64,000 bases of DNA, from the NCBI RefSeq assembly GCF_030811835.1, contig NZ_JAUSRO010000014.1, forward strand, positions 62,001-126,000, written 5' to 3'. Positions 1 to 8,610 of this stretch are shown here, piece by piece. A program made the translations under genes and the position numbers. The first letter of the stretch is position 1. Every line of letters begins with the position of its first letter. The stretch is from Variovorax ginsengisoli. GTDB lineage: Bacteria > Pseudomonadota > Gammaproteobacteria > Burkholderiales > Burkholderiaceae_C. The notes under the pieces were generated by a model. The model was given only the letters and a program-made list of their open reading frames with translations, searched no databases and was not told where the DNA came from.

Positions 1-1268
1 TAGCCCAGGCCGAGCACGAGGCCCGGCACGGCCATCGGCAGCATCGCCATCAGGCGGATCACGGGACGCACCCCATCCAGGCCGCGGGTCTTCTCCAGAA
101 GGTAGGCGCCAATGAAAACGACGACCGTGCCGAAGACAGCCGTGCAGGCTGCCAACTTCAGGCTGTTGAGCATGGCGTCACCGAGTTCGGCATCCACCAG
201 TCCCGCCACGTAGTGCACGAAGCTGGGCTTCAGGTTGTAAGGCCACAGCGTCGCGAAGGAGGCGAACACCGCCATGGCGAACATGGCGAGCATCAGCGCC
301 GCAATGAGCAGGCAATACAGCGTCATCGCCAGGTCGAAGCCGCGTGCGGGCCGCGGCACGAGGGCGACGGCACGGGCGCTGAGCGTGGCGGTCTGCTTGC
401 GCTGGACCAGGTAGTCGATCGCAAAAGTGAAAGCCGCCGGCGTAAGCAGCAACAACGCCACCACCGCCCCGCGCTGGAAGTCCTGCTGACCGATCACGAG
501 CTTGAACACATCGGTGGCCAGCACGTTGAAGTTGCCACCGACCACCTTGGGCACGCCGAAGTCGGTGATGACGAGGGTGAAGGTGACCAGCGCGGCCGAA
601 ATGAGTCCGTACTTTGCGCCCGGCAGCGTGATGGTGAAGAACTTGCGCAGGGTGCGGGTGCCCATCGCATCGGCGGCTTCGTAGAGCCTCGCATCAGCCA
701 GAGTGAGCGCGGTGACGATGATCATGAGGGCGTGTGGAAATGCGGCGAAGCATTCCGCCAACACGATCCCCGAGGGTCCGTAGATGCTGTCGAAGCCCAA
801 CGCCAGCCAGAACGACTTGGCAACGCCCTGGTTGCCGAACCAGTAGATCAGCGAGATGGCCGACAGCAGCGAAGGCGCCAGCAGCGGAATCAGCGTGATC
901 GTACGGAACAGGCCCTTGCACGGCATGCAACTGCGCGTGAGCGCGTACGCGAAAGTGAACGCCAGTGGCACCACGACGGCAGTGACCAGCAGCGACACCC
1001 ACACGCTATGCCAGAGGCTCTGCAGCAATGCCGGCGATGCCAGGTAGGCCGCGAAGGCGCCGAGGCCGCTCGCAGTGCCGTCGGCGCCGTCGAGCGCCTT
1101 CGACAGGATCAGCCACAGCGGCAGCACCAGGCCAACGAACAGCAGCGCCGCCACACCCAGCAGGCCCAGGTGTGCGAAGCGGTCGCTCCAGTGGATGCGC
1201 TGCTTGAGCGCGGGCACTAGCAGGGTTGCGGGCATGGGCAGTGGGGGTGAAACTTCGAGACCTGACAT
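1..1268 (-). CDS. phnU: 2-aminoethylphosphonate ABC transporter permease, PhnU-like (3' end outside window)
   Basis: Inner-membrane permease of an ABC importer, predicted to move 2-aminoethylphosphonate. About 422 codons are visible from the ATG at 1268; the C-terminus lies beyond base 1. The product reads as repeated hydrophobic segments of the two-fold binding-protein-dependent permease type, in which two PotB/PotC-like halves are fused. Segments are visible around residues 35-60, 85-110, 125-150 and 165-190, with a second set after about residue 290. It starts 7 bp after the stop of the ATPase gene, so it is the last gene visible in a phnS-phnT-phnU operon. The substrate is inferred from neighbours; an iron or polyamine importer of the same superfamily is the alternative. 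Confidence 0.85.
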   Translation of the reverse strand, partial: MSGLEVSPPLPMPATLLVPALKQRIHWSDRFAHLGLLGVAALLFVGLVLPLWLILSKALDGADGTASGLGAFAAYLASPALLQSLWHSVWVSLLVTAVVVPLAFTFAYALTRSCMPCKGLFRTITLIPLLAPSLLSAISLIYWFGNQGVAKSFWLALGFDSIYGPSGIVLAECFAAFPHALMIIVTALTLADARLYEAADAMGTRTLRKFFTITLPGAKYGLISAALVTFTLVITDFGVPKVVGGNFNVLATDVFKLVIGQQDFQRGAVVALLLLTPAAFTFAIDYLVQRKQTATLSARAVALVPRPARGFDLAMTLYCLLIAALMLAMFAMAVFASFATLWPYNLKPSFVHYVAGLVDAELGDAMLNSLKLAACTAVFGTVVVFIGAYLLEKTRGLDGVRPVIRLMAMLPMAVPGLVLGLG

Positions 1269-1275
1269 GGATCGC

Positions 1276-2376
1276 TCAGGCAGCGGCGGCCGGAAACACG
1301 CGCAACCGGTCGGCGCGCAGCGCGAACCGCAGGCTGCTGCCCTCGCGCACATCGAACTCGTCCATCTGGTTGAGCGAGAACTGCAGCTGGATCGGCTGAC
1401 CCGGAATCCCGTGCACATCGATTTCGGCCAGGCAGTTGCTACCGAGAAATTCGACCTGACGAACGGTACCCGTGCACCGCATCGGATCGTCGTCGCGCAC
1501 ACCATCGACCACGCGGTCTTCGGGGCGCAGGTAGAGCGCCACCTCGCGGCCGGCCCGGAAATCGGCGCCCGCACCGGGCGAGCACTGAAGGCGCATGTCG
1601 CCGCAGCGGAACCAGTGATCGCCCTCGGCCACCGCCTGCAGGCGATTCACCTTGCCCACAAAGTCGGCGACGAAGGGCGAAGCAGGCTCGCGGTACACCT
1701 GCATCGGTGTGCCGACCTGCTCGATGACGCCGTGGTTCATGACCACGATGCGGTCGGCGACCGACAGCGCCTCTTCCTGGTCGTGCGTGACCATGATGGT
1801 GGTCACGCCCAGCTTGCGCTGCAACGCACGAATCTCGTTGCGCAGATGCACGCGCACGATCGCGTCCAGCGCAGACAAAGGCTCGTCGAGCAGCAGTAGG
1901 CCCGGCGAGGTGGCCAGCGCCCGCGCCAGCGCAATGCGCTGCTGCTGACCGCCCGACAACTGGGCGGGGTACTTGCCGCCACTGCCCGGCAGCCCGACCA
2001 ACTGCAGCAACTCGTCGACCCTGGGGCGAGCCTGGGCCTTCGAATGGCTGCGATTCACCAGGCCATAGGCCACGTTGTCCGCCACGCTCAGGTTGGGAAA
2101 CAGCGCGTACGACTGGAACATGATCCCGTAGTCGCGCGCCGCAGGCGGCAGCACCGAAATGTCACGGCCTGCCTGCAGGATCGTGCCGGCCGTCTGCGTT
2201 TCCAGCCCCGCGATGATGCGAAGCAGGGTGGTCTTGCCGCAACCCGAGGGGCCGAGGAAGCAGACGAACTCGCCACGCCGGATCGACAGGTCGATGTCGT
2301 CGAGTGCCGAGAAGGCACCAAAGCGCTTCTGGATGCCCCTGAGTTCGAGGTACGTGGCGTCGCTCGTCATGTCCAT
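1276..2376 (-). CDS. phnT: 2-aminoethylphosphonate ABC transporter ATP-binding protein, PhnT-like
   Basis: Cytoplasmic ATPase subunit of the importer, 366 residues. Walker A (GPSGCGKTT) is at residues 42-50, followed by a canonical LSGGQQQR signature and an LLLLDEP Walker B. The C-terminal third is a TOBE-type regulatory domain as in PotA/CysA-family proteins. Two start codons (2376 and 2370) are close together; an upstream in-frame extension to 2433 would run into the preceding gene and is less likely. The gap to the phnS stop is 17 bp, so the genes are co-transcribed. The general function is certain. The phosphonate substrate is inferred from the adjacent PhnZ-like, GntR and EamA genes. Confidence 0.9.
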   Translation of the reverse strand: MDMTSDATYLELRGIQKRFGAFSALDDIDLSIRRGEFVCFLGPSGCGKTTLLRIIAGLETQTAGTILQAGRDISVLPPAARDYGIMFQSYALFPNLSVADNVAYGLVNRSHSKAQARPRVDELLQLVGLPGSGGKYPAQLSGGQQQRIALARALATSPGLLLLDEPLSALDAIVRVHLRNEIRALQRKLGVTTIMVTHDQEEALSVADRIVVMNHGVIEQVGTPMQVYREPASPFVADFVGKVNRLQAVAEGDHWFRCGDMRLQCSPGAGADFRAGREVALYLRPEDRVVDGVRDDDPMRCTGTVRQVEFLGSNCLAEIDVHGIPGQPIQLQFSLNQMDEFDVREGSSLRFALRADRLRVFPAAAA

Positions 2377-2393
2377 CGCAGCCCCGCGCCGCC

Positions 2394-3425
2394 TCAGCGC
2401 TTTTCGCTCTTGGCGTCGTAGCGCCGCGACCATTCGGCGAGGGTGCGCTCGCGGCCGGCAGCGGCCTTGTCGAAATCGAGCTTGATGAGGCGCGACTCGT
2501 AGTCATCGGGAATATTGGCCAGCTTGGGCGCCACGCCCGGCTGCGCGGTGATGGCGAAGTTCTTGCCGTACAGAATCATCGCGTCCTTCGACGATGCCCA
2601 GTCGGCCAGCTTCTTCGCCGCGTCGAGTTTCTTGGTGCCCTTGTAGATCGCAAAGCCTTCGAGGTCCCAGCCCAGGCCTTCCTTGGGGAACACCAGCTCG
2701 ATCGGCGCGCCCTTGGCCTTGTTGGTGTGGCCGCGGTATTCGAAGGAAACACCAGCCACGTATTCGCCGGCAGCGGCCATGTTGCAGGGCTTGGAACCCG
2801 AGTGCGTGTACTGGCCGATGTTCTCGTGCAGCGCGTCCATGTACTTCCAGCCGCCGCCCTTGCCGCCGTCGTCGCCCCACATCTGCAGCCAGGACACAAC
2901 GTCGAGGTAGCCTGTGCCCGACGAAGCCGGGTTGGGCATCACGACCTGGCCCTTGAACTCGGGCTTGGTCAGGTCCTTCCAGGTCGCCGGGATCGGGATG
3001 TTCTTCTTCTTGGCCTCCACCGTGTTGAAGCACACGACTGCGCCGAACACGTCCATGCCCCACCAGGCCGGTGGGCTCTTCTTGTCGCGGTACTGGGTCA
3101 TGATCGCGTCGAGATTGAGCGGCGCATAAGGCTCGAGCATGCCGTTGCGCTCGAACAGCGCGAGGCTGGTGGCAGCCACACCCCAGATCACATCGGCCTG
3201 CGGGTTGGCCTGTTCGGCAAGCAACTTGGCCGTGACCACGCCGGTCGAATCGCGCACCCACTTGATCTCGATGTTCGGGTTGACCTTGTTGAAGGCCTCC
3301 TGATAGGCCTTGAGCTGATCGGTCTCCAGCGCCGTGTAGACCGTGAGCTGCGTCTTCTGCGCCAGCGCACCGGTTGCAACAGCCAGGCCGAGAACGGCGG
3401 CCACCAGAGATTTCGCGTACTTCAT
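2394..3425 (-). CDS. phnS: Periplasmic 2-aminoethylphosphonate-binding protein, PhnS-like
   Basis: Extracytoplasmic solute-binding protein, 343 residues, of the iron/polyamine/phosphonate type-2 binding fold. A signal peptide covers residues 1-22 and ends in ALA before QK. The start at 3425 is chosen because AGGAG sits 6 nt upstream and the signal peptide begins there; the open frame continues upstream to 3617 without support. It is the first gene of the minus-strand operon and diverges from the GntR regulator, leaving 155 bp for shared control. The family includes ferric-iron binders, so the phosphonate call rests on the locus. Confidence 0.88.
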   Translation of the reverse strand: MKYAKSLVAAVLGLAVATGALAQKTQLTVYTALETDQLKAYQEAFNKVNPNIEIKWVRDSTGVVTAKLLAEQANPQADVIWGVAATSLALFERNGMLEPYAPLNLDAIMTQYRDKKSPPAWWGMDVFGAVVCFNTVEAKKKNIPIPATWKDLTKPEFKGQVVMPNPASSGTGYLDVVSWLQMWGDDGGKGGGWKYMDALHENIGQYTHSGSKPCNMAAAGEYVAGVSFEYRGHTNKAKGAPIELVFPKEGLGWDLEGFAIYKGTKKLDAAKKLADWASSKDAMILYGKNFAITAQPGVAPKLANIPDDYESRLIKLDFDKAAAGRERTLAEWSRRYDAKSEKR

Positions 3426-3536
3426 GAACGGACTCCTGTTTCGAAAGAAAGGAACTGTGGCGGCACGAAACGACATCTTCGTGACACAACGCTCAAGCAA
3501 AATCGGGGCCTGCACTGACAGATCGTTTATTGTTTT

Positions 3537-3553
3537 TTGTAAATCGTAGACAA
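3537..3553. promoter_or_regulatory. Candidate GntR operator between phnS and its regulator
   Basis: A 17-bp imperfect dyad with TTGT and ACAA arms (TTGTAAATCGTAGACAA) lies in the 155-bp divergent gap, 28 bp upstream of the regulator ATG at 3581. Its length and arms resemble FadR-subfamily GntR operators. This is pattern reading only. Confidence 0.35.
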
Positions 3554-3580
3554 TCTGCAGTGAACGACCTACCATCTGGC

Positions 3581-4312
3581 ATGGCCAAGACGCTCTCCTC
3601 TCACCCCGCCATCGCACAACTTCAGCGCAACTCGCTGGCCAATCTGGTGCAGGTGGAAATCGAACGCATGATCCTGGACGGTGAGCTCGACTCCGGTGCC
3701 AAGCTCACCGAATCCACCCTGGCCGATCAGCTCGGCGTGTCTCGCGGCCCGGTGCGCGAAGCGTTCCGGATGCTCGAAGAAGCCGGCCTGGTGTACACCG
3801 AGAAGAACCGCGGCGTCTTCGTGCGGCACGTGCCGATCGAAGAAGCCCTGGAGATCTTCGAACTGCGCGCCGTCATGGACCTGTACGTCGGCAGAAAGCT
3901 CGCCGCCGGACTGAGCACCAGCGCGATCCGCGAACTGCGCCAGCTCGCCGACGCCATGGAGCAGGCCGTCAAGGCCGACAACGCCCGGGACTACCACCGC
4001 TTCAACCTCAAGTTCCACGACCGGCTGCTGGAACTCGCCGGCAATGCCAAGCTCACGGCCACCTACCGCAAGCTGGTCAACGAACTTTCGCTGTTCCGGC
4101 GCCAGAACCTCACCAACGAGTCGATGACGGCCTATTCGCGCGAGCACCGCCAGATCGTCAAGGCCATCGCCGCAGGCGACCCCGAAGCCGCTGGCCAGGC
4201 GATGTACCAGCACGTGATGAACAGCCGCGAGCGCACGTTGCGTAACTACGAACAGAAGCAGGCGGCAGAGCGCGCGTCTGCGGGCAAGCCCGTTGCGGCC
4301 GTGGAGGCCTGA
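3581..4312 (+). CDS. GntR/FCD transcriptional regulator of phosphonate utilisation
   Basis: DNA-binding regulator, 243 residues. An N-terminal winged helix-turn-helix (about residues 15-80) contains the typical GntR recognition stretch SRGPVREAFRMLEEAG. It is followed by an all-helical FCD ligand-binding domain with conserved Arg, Asp and His positions that usually bind a metal and carboxylate ligand. ATG 3581 is preferred over the upstream in-frame ATG at 3530 because the family begins shortly before the wHTH. The gene diverges from the PhnSTU operon and is followed 4 bp later by a phosphonate HD oxygenase, so it probably senses 2-aminoethylphosphonate or a breakdown product. No strong ribosome-binding site is visible. 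Confidence 0.85.
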   Translation: MAKTLSSHPAIAQLQRNSLANLVQVEIERMILDGELDSGAKLTESTLADQLGVSRGPVREAFRMLEEAGLVYTEKNRGVFVRHVPIEEALEIFELRAVMDLYVGRKLAAGLSTSAIRELRQLADAMEQAVKADNARDYHRFNLKFHDRLLELAGNAKLTATYRKLVNELSLFRRQNLTNESMTAYSREHRQIVKAIAAGDPEAAGQAMYQHVMNSRERTLRNYEQKQAAERASAGKPVAAVEA

Positions 4313-4316
4313 CACC

Positions 4317-4871
4317 ATGCCCCTGAGCCTGACTGACATCGAGGGACTCTTCGCCCGCCATGGCGCCGCACAGTACAGCGGTGAACCAGTCACTCAGCTC
4401 GAACACGCCCTGCAGACCGCGCTGCTCGCCGAAGAGGCCGGCGCCGACGACGAACTGGTCACGGCGGCGCTGCTGCACGACCTCGGCCACCTGCTCAACG
4501 ACCAGGGTGAGACACCCACGCTGCGCGGCGTCGACGACGTGCACCAGTACTTCGCCCTGCCCTTCCTGCGCGGTGTGTTCGGCGAACGCGTGCTGGCTGC
4601 CATCCAGTGGCATGTCGACGCCAAGCGCTACCTGTGCGCGACGCGTGCCGACTACTGGCAACGTTTGTCGGACGATTCCAAACGCAGCCTCGAACTGCAG
4701 GGCGGCATCTTCTCGCCGGCGCAGGCCGAGGCCTTCATCGCGCAGGACCACGCGGCCGATGCCGTCGCGCTGCGCCTGTGGGACGACCAGGCGAAATCGC
4801 CCCACCGCCCCACGCAGCCACTCGCGCACTACCTGGGACGTGCGCAGCGCTGCATGCTGGCGCACACGTGA
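4317..4871 (+). CDS. PhnZ-like HD-domain mixed-valent diiron oxygenase
   Basis: Cytoplasmic HD-domain protein, 184 residues, of the phosphonate-degradation HD oxygenase family. Known PhnZ cleaves 1-hydroxy-2-aminoethylphosphonate to glycine and phosphate using O2 and two irons. The iron-binding pattern is readable: H30, H54-D55 (in ALLHDLGHL), H76, H99 and D156. The substrate-side residues Y20, E23 and K103 are also present, at almost constant offset from those described for PhnZ. The gene starts 4 bp after the regulator stop and overlaps the next gene by 4 bp. The usual partner, an alpha-ketoglutarate hydroxylase like PhnY, is not in this window, so it is either elsewhere or the substrate differs. 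Confidence 0.85.
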   Translation: MPLSLTDIEGLFARHGAAQYSGEPVTQLEHALQTALLAEEAGADDELVTAALLHDLGHLLNDQGETPTLRGVDDVHQYFALPFLRGVFGERVLAAIQWHVDAKRYLCATRADYWQRLSDDSKRSLELQGGIFSPAQAEAFIAQDHAADAVALRLWDDQAKSPHRPTQPLAHYLGRAQRCMLAHT

Positions 4872-5737
4872 GCATCAGCGGCCCCGTCCTGCTGGCCGTG
4901 CTGTTCGGCGCGCTGCTGCACGCCGGCTGGAATGCGCTCATCAAGTCCGGCCGCGACAAGCAGCTCGACACCGCGCTCATCCACAGCCTGGGCGTCATCG
5001 TCGCCGTGCCCGTTCTGCTGTGGACCGGCTCGCCGGCTGCCGCGTCATGGCCGTACATCTTCGTGTCGACCGTCATCCATGTCGGCTACTACATCGCGCT
5101 GGCCGGTGCGTATCGGCATGGCGACCTCGGACTGACCTACCCCGTGATGCGCGGCAGCGCGCCGCTGCTCGTGGCGATCGGCAGCGTGGCCTTCATCGGC
5201 GAGCACCTGTCGGCCGTCTCGTGGGCCGGTGTGGCCGTGGTGTGTGCCGGCGTGCTTACGCTCGGACTGTCGCGTTCGTCGCTGCATGCCGGTGGCGAAG
5301 CACAGCGACGCAAGGCGCTGCGCTTCGCTTTCGGCAATGCCGCGATCATCGCACTCTACACGGTGGTCGACGGCCTGGGCGTGCGCGCCTCGGGCGACGC
5401 ATTGGCCTACGTGGCCGCGCTCTTCCTGTTCGACGGCATTCCTTACCTGCTGCTGGTGATGTGGCAGCGCGGCGACCAACGCGGCGCCGCGGTCCGCTAC
5501 ATGGTCGGGCGCTGGAAGATCGCCGCCTTCGGCACACTCGCCTCGATGGGCAGCTACGCGATCGCGCTGTGGGCGATGACGCGCGCGCCCGTCGCGCTGG
5601 TGGCGGCGCTGCGCGAGACCTCCGTGCTGTTCGCAGCCGTCATCGGCACCCTGCTGCTGCGCGAACCCTTCGGGTGGCAGCGCGCCGCCGGAACGGCGGT
5701 GGTGGTGGCGGGCGTGATGGCGCTGCGCTTCGGCTAG
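4868..5737 (+). CDS. EamA-type membrane protein associated with phosphonate utilisation
   Basis: Predicted ten-helix inner-membrane transporter of the drug/metabolite (EamA, former DUF6) superfamily, 289 residues. It starts at GTG 4868 inside the stop of the HD oxygenase (GTGA overlap), which indicates translational coupling. Hydrophobic stretches repeat about every 30 residues in two EamA halves. A DUF6-type protein is a recurrent member of phosphonate gene clusters; its role there (amino-acid or phosphonate export or import) is not established. Its end overlaps the end of convergent argE by 4 bp (CTAG). Confidence 0.82.
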   Translation: MSISGPVLLAVLFGALLHAGWNALIKSGRDKQLDTALIHSLGVIVAVPVLLWTGSPAAASWPYIFVSTVIHVGYYIALAGAYRHGDLGLTYPVMRGSAPLLVAIGSVAFIGEHLSAVSWAGVAVVCAGVLTLGLSRSSLHAGGEAQRRKALRFAFGNAAIIALYTVVDGLGVRASGDALAYVAALFLFDGIPYLLLVMWQRGDQRGAAVRYMVGRWKIAAFGTLASMGSYAIALWAMTRAPVALVAALRETSVLFAAVIGTLLLREPFGWQRAAGTAVVVAGVMALRFG

Positions 5738-6843
5738 GGCCGGTCCGCAGCGAGCCACGTCCCGACCCCATCGAGAAATCGATCGGCGGCACCGAGCTCG
5801 CTGGCCGCGATCCATTCGTTGGGCTGATGCGCCTGCGCGATGGCGCCCGGCCCACAGACCAGCGAAGGGATGCCCGCCCGCTCGAAGAAGCCGGCCTCGG
5901 TTCCGAAGGGAAGCTCGGCCGGTGGCCACCGCGCGCCGAACGACCGGGCGATGGCGGCCGCCTCGCCAGCGTTCTTCGCCACGAGCGCGGGCACTTCCGC
6001 GATCTGGGCCGTCTCCACGGCCACGCCCGTCGGCAGCCCGCACAGCAGGCGCTCGACCTCGGCCTTCACGGCGGCCGTGCTGGACGCATCCGGTGGACGG
6101 AACTCCCACAGCACCTCGCAGCATCCGGGCACGATGTTGATCGCGGTGCCCCCACGGAGGCACCCGATGTTCAAGGTCGTGCGGTTGCCGCGCAGGGACA
6201 GCGCGCGCCCGTACTTCGCCAACGCCGCGATCCACAGCGCCGCCGGCTCGATGGCACTGGCGCCCAGGGCCGGATGGCTGGAATGCGCCGGACAGCCGCG
6301 AAAGACGGTGCGCTGCCCGTAGAAGCCGCGATGGGCCCGACCGATGCGCATCTCGGTCGGTTCGCCGATGATGGCCAGCGTCGGTGGTTGAACATGCGCC
6401 TGCAGATCGGCGATGAGGTGCGGAACGCCGAAACAGCCGACCTCCTCGTCGTAGGAGAGCGCCAGATGGACAGGGCGGCGCAGGCCCAGGCGACGCCAGC
6501 GCGGCACGGCGGCCAGACATGCGGCGACGAACCCTTTCATGTCCGCCGATCCGCGCCCGTAGAACCGTCCATCGCGTTCGACCAGCATGAACGGATCGGA
6601 ATCCCAGTCCTGATCGTCGACCGGGACCACGTCGGTGTGGCCGGACAGGACGATGCCGCCCGCCACGTCGGGGCCGATCGTCGCCAGCAGATTGGCCTTC
6701 GTACCATCATCGCTGTGGACCAGCCGCGCTGCGATGCGATGCTCGTCGAGGTACGCGGCCACCCAGCGGATGAGATCGAGGTTGGACCGGCAGGAGGTCG
6801 TGTCGAAGGCGCACAGCGTCCGGAGAATGTCGACTGTGTCCAT
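5734..6843 (-). CDS. argE: M20 metallopeptidase, probable acetylornithine deacetylase
   Basis: Zinc amidohydrolase of the M20 ArgE/DapE family, 369 residues, expected to release ornithine and acetate from N-acetylornithine. The metal and catalytic residues read as H69 and D71 (SGHTDVVP), D101 (RGSADMKG), E133/E134 (SYDEEVG), a Glu in GEPTEM and a late His in the AIAQAHQPNEW motif. This is a dedicated ArgE-like set with the usual dimerisation lid in between. It lies 30 bp downstream of the EamA exporter on the same strand. Many Burkholderiales carry several M20 paralogues, so the exact substrate could be another N-acyl amino acid. Confidence 0.82.
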   Translation of the reverse strand: MDTVDILRTLCAFDTTSCRSNLDLIRWVAAYLDEHRIAARLVHSDDGTKANLLATIGPDVAGGIVLSGHTDVVPVDDQDWDSDPFMLVERDGRFYGRGSADMKGFVAACLAAVPRWRRLGLRRPVHLALSYDEEVGCFGVPHLIADLQAHVQPPTLAIIGEPTEMRIGRAHRGFYGQRTVFRGCPAHSSHPALGASAIEPAALWIAALAKYGRALSLRGNRTTLNIGCLRGGTAINIVPGCCEVLWEFRPPDASSTAAVKAEVERLLCGLPTGVAVETAQIAEVPALVAKNAGEAAAIARSFGARWPPAELPFGTEAGFFERAGIPSLVCGPGAIAQAHQPNEWIAASELGAADRFLDGVGTWLAADRP

Positions 6844-6873
6844 GATGGCGGCTGCGGATCGATATCGCGCGGC

Positions 6874-7812
6874 TCAAGGTCGTGACGACGTCGCGGGCAT
6901 CGCGGCGCGCCCCGCGGTCCGGCGTGTCGCCACGAAGAATCCGAGCAGGATCAGCACCATGCCCGCGACGTGGAAGGCGCGCACCGGCTCTCCCAGCACG
7001 ATGAAGGCAAGAAGCGCTGTGAACAGGGCGACGAGGTGGAACGAAACGCCGGTCACCGTCGCACCGAGCGTTGCAACGCAGCGGTTCCAGAGGATGAAGG
7101 CGAACAGCGACGCAAAGACGCCGATGTAGAGCACAGCGCCGAGCGAGGCCAGGTCTGTCGGGATACGCGCACCCCGCGCAAGCTCGGCAGCCCAGAACGG
7201 CATCAGCACGACCAACCCTGCCGCCATGGTCCCCGCCAGGAACACCAATGGGCTGATCGCCGCCGGCTTGCGTCGCAGCAGGACGGAGTAGATCGCGTAG
7301 TTGGCAACCGCCAGGAGCACCAGCAGTTCGCCGCCGTCGACGCGCAGTGCAGCGAGGCTGGCCATGTCGCCGCGGGCCACGATCCAGGCGACGCCCGCGA
7401 ACGAAATGGCGATGCCGATCAGCGCCCTGCCCGTGATGCGCTCGACGCCGAGGACCACGGCCGCCAGCGGCACCATGAGCGGCAGCGTCGAGTTGAGGAA
7501 AGCGACGCTGGCCGCAGGCACGGTCTGCAAGGCGAGGTAGCCGAGCGCGTTGTAGCCGGCGATGCCGAAGGCGCCGCAGGCGGCGATCAATGCCCAGTGC
7601 CTGGTCAGCAGGCCCCGTTCACGCCAGGCCTGCCGCCAGACGAAGGGGGCCAAGACGAGCAGTGCTACCACCCATCGGCCGACCGCCAGGGATACCGGCG
7701 GAAAGACAGGCCCGAGTGCGCGGCCCAGCACGAGGTTGCCGGCCCAGAAGGCGGGCGGCAGCCACAGCAGCCAGACCGGTCGGGCCCACAAGGCGAGCAA
7801 TGCGTCGCGCAT
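6874..7812 (-). CDS. EamA family drug/metabolite exporter
   Basis: Inner-membrane protein of 312 residues with ten predicted helices in two EamA repeats. The first repeat holds the family-typical LPPAFWAGNLVLGR region and a P-x-x-x-x-x-x-R-W segment. The ATG at 7812 overlaps the stop of the AlaX gene (ATGA), so translation is coupled. The C-terminal tail is Arg/Ala-rich and cytoplasmic. Amino acids or small metabolites are likely cargo for this group, but the substrate cannot be read from sequence. Confidence 0.85.
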   Translation of the reverse strand: MRDALLALWARPVWLLWLPPAFWAGNLVLGRALGPVFPPVSLAVGRWVVALLVLAPFVWRQAWRERGLLTRHWALIAACGAFGIAGYNALGYLALQTVPAASVAFLNSTLPLMVPLAAVVLGVERITGRALIGIAISFAGVAWIVARGDMASLAALRVDGGELLVLLAVANYAIYSVLLRRKPAAISPLVFLAGTMAAGLVVLMPFWAAELARGARIPTDLASLGAVLYIGVFASLFAFILWNRCVATLGATVTGVSFHLVALFTALLAFIVLGEPVRAFHVAGMVLILLGFFVATRRTAGRAAMPATSSRP

Positions 7813-8531
7813 CACAGGCCCTGCAAGGCGATGCGCACCCGGCGGTTCGAACGGCCCTTGTTCTCGATCTTGAGGATTCGGATCGGACGCGATGCGCCTG
7901 TCGAGGCCAGATGCGTTCCGCCGCAGGCCTGACGATCCAGCCCGGCGATCTCGACGATGCGGATCAGGCCTTCCGGGGAGGGGGGCGGCGCCACCGAGCG
8001 AGAACGCAGCAGGCCTTTTTCGGTGTGGGCAGCGGTCATGGAGACGTAGCTTGTCTCGACCGCGAGGTCCTGGGCGATGACATCGTTGAGTTCCGGCTCC
8101 AGGGCGCGTAGCCGGTCGTTGTCGGCATCCGGCAGGTCGAAGTCGATGCGCGCCGTCCCGTCGTCGTTCATCTGGACGCCAGTCACCAGCGCACCGTCGA
8201 AGTCCCGATAGACGAGCGCATTCAGGACGTGCAGGTCGGTGTGGAGCTCCCGCATGCGCTGGCGAAACGCCGGGTCGGCCGCCACCTGGACGTCGCCCCC
8301 GATCTCGACGCCGCCGGCCACTTCGATCCAGACCGCGCCGCTCTCCTCGCGGAACCCCGTGACCGCGGCTTCGCCACCCTGCCACCGGATGACGCCTCGG
8401 TCCGGGAGCTGCCCGCCGCCGCCGGGATAGAGCGGATGCCGGGACAGAAGCACCGCGCCGGGTCGGGTCCGAACGACCGTGGCGTCCAGCGTCAGGATCT
8501 CAGGGTTGTCTTGGCAGAAGAGTCGCGTCAT
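7812..8531 (-). CDS. AlaX-type alanyl-tRNA editing protein
   Basis: Free-standing trans-editing hydrolase related to the AlaRS editing domain, 239 residues. It is expected to remove mischarged Ser or Gly from tRNA-Ala. The zinc-binding signature is intact: HTDLH (H97, H101) and a C-terminal CGGTH motif. An N-terminal beta-barrel of about 85 residues, including the HPLYPGGGGQLPD loop, precedes the core, as in the longer AlaX forms. ATG 8531 was chosen because the domain begins right there. The gene leads an alaX-eamA-argE run on the minus strand and lies 79 bp after the AraC gene. Confidence 0.88.
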   Translation of the reverse strand: MTRLFCQDNPEILTLDATVVRTRPGAVLLSRHPLYPGGGGQLPDRGVIRWQGGEAAVTGFREESGAVWIEVAGGVEIGGDVQVAADPAFRQRMRELHTDLHVLNALVYRDFDGALVTGVQMNDDGTARIDFDLPDADNDRLRALEPELNDVIAQDLAVETSYVSMTAAHTEKGLLRSRSVAPPPSPEGLIRIVEIAGLDRQACGGTHLASTGASRPIRILKIENKGRSNRRVRIALQGL

Positions 8532-8610
8532 GGGTTGCCTTGCTGATGGGGCACAGCATGGCAGGACGGCGCGAAATGCTATTGGTCGAAATTGAGCGTC
8601 GTGCGGACCG

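Noticed and set aside
4360..6885. Plus-strand frame of 841 codons
   Set aside because: Arg/Ala/Pro-rich shadow of the HD oxygenase, EamA and argE genes, with no domain logic.
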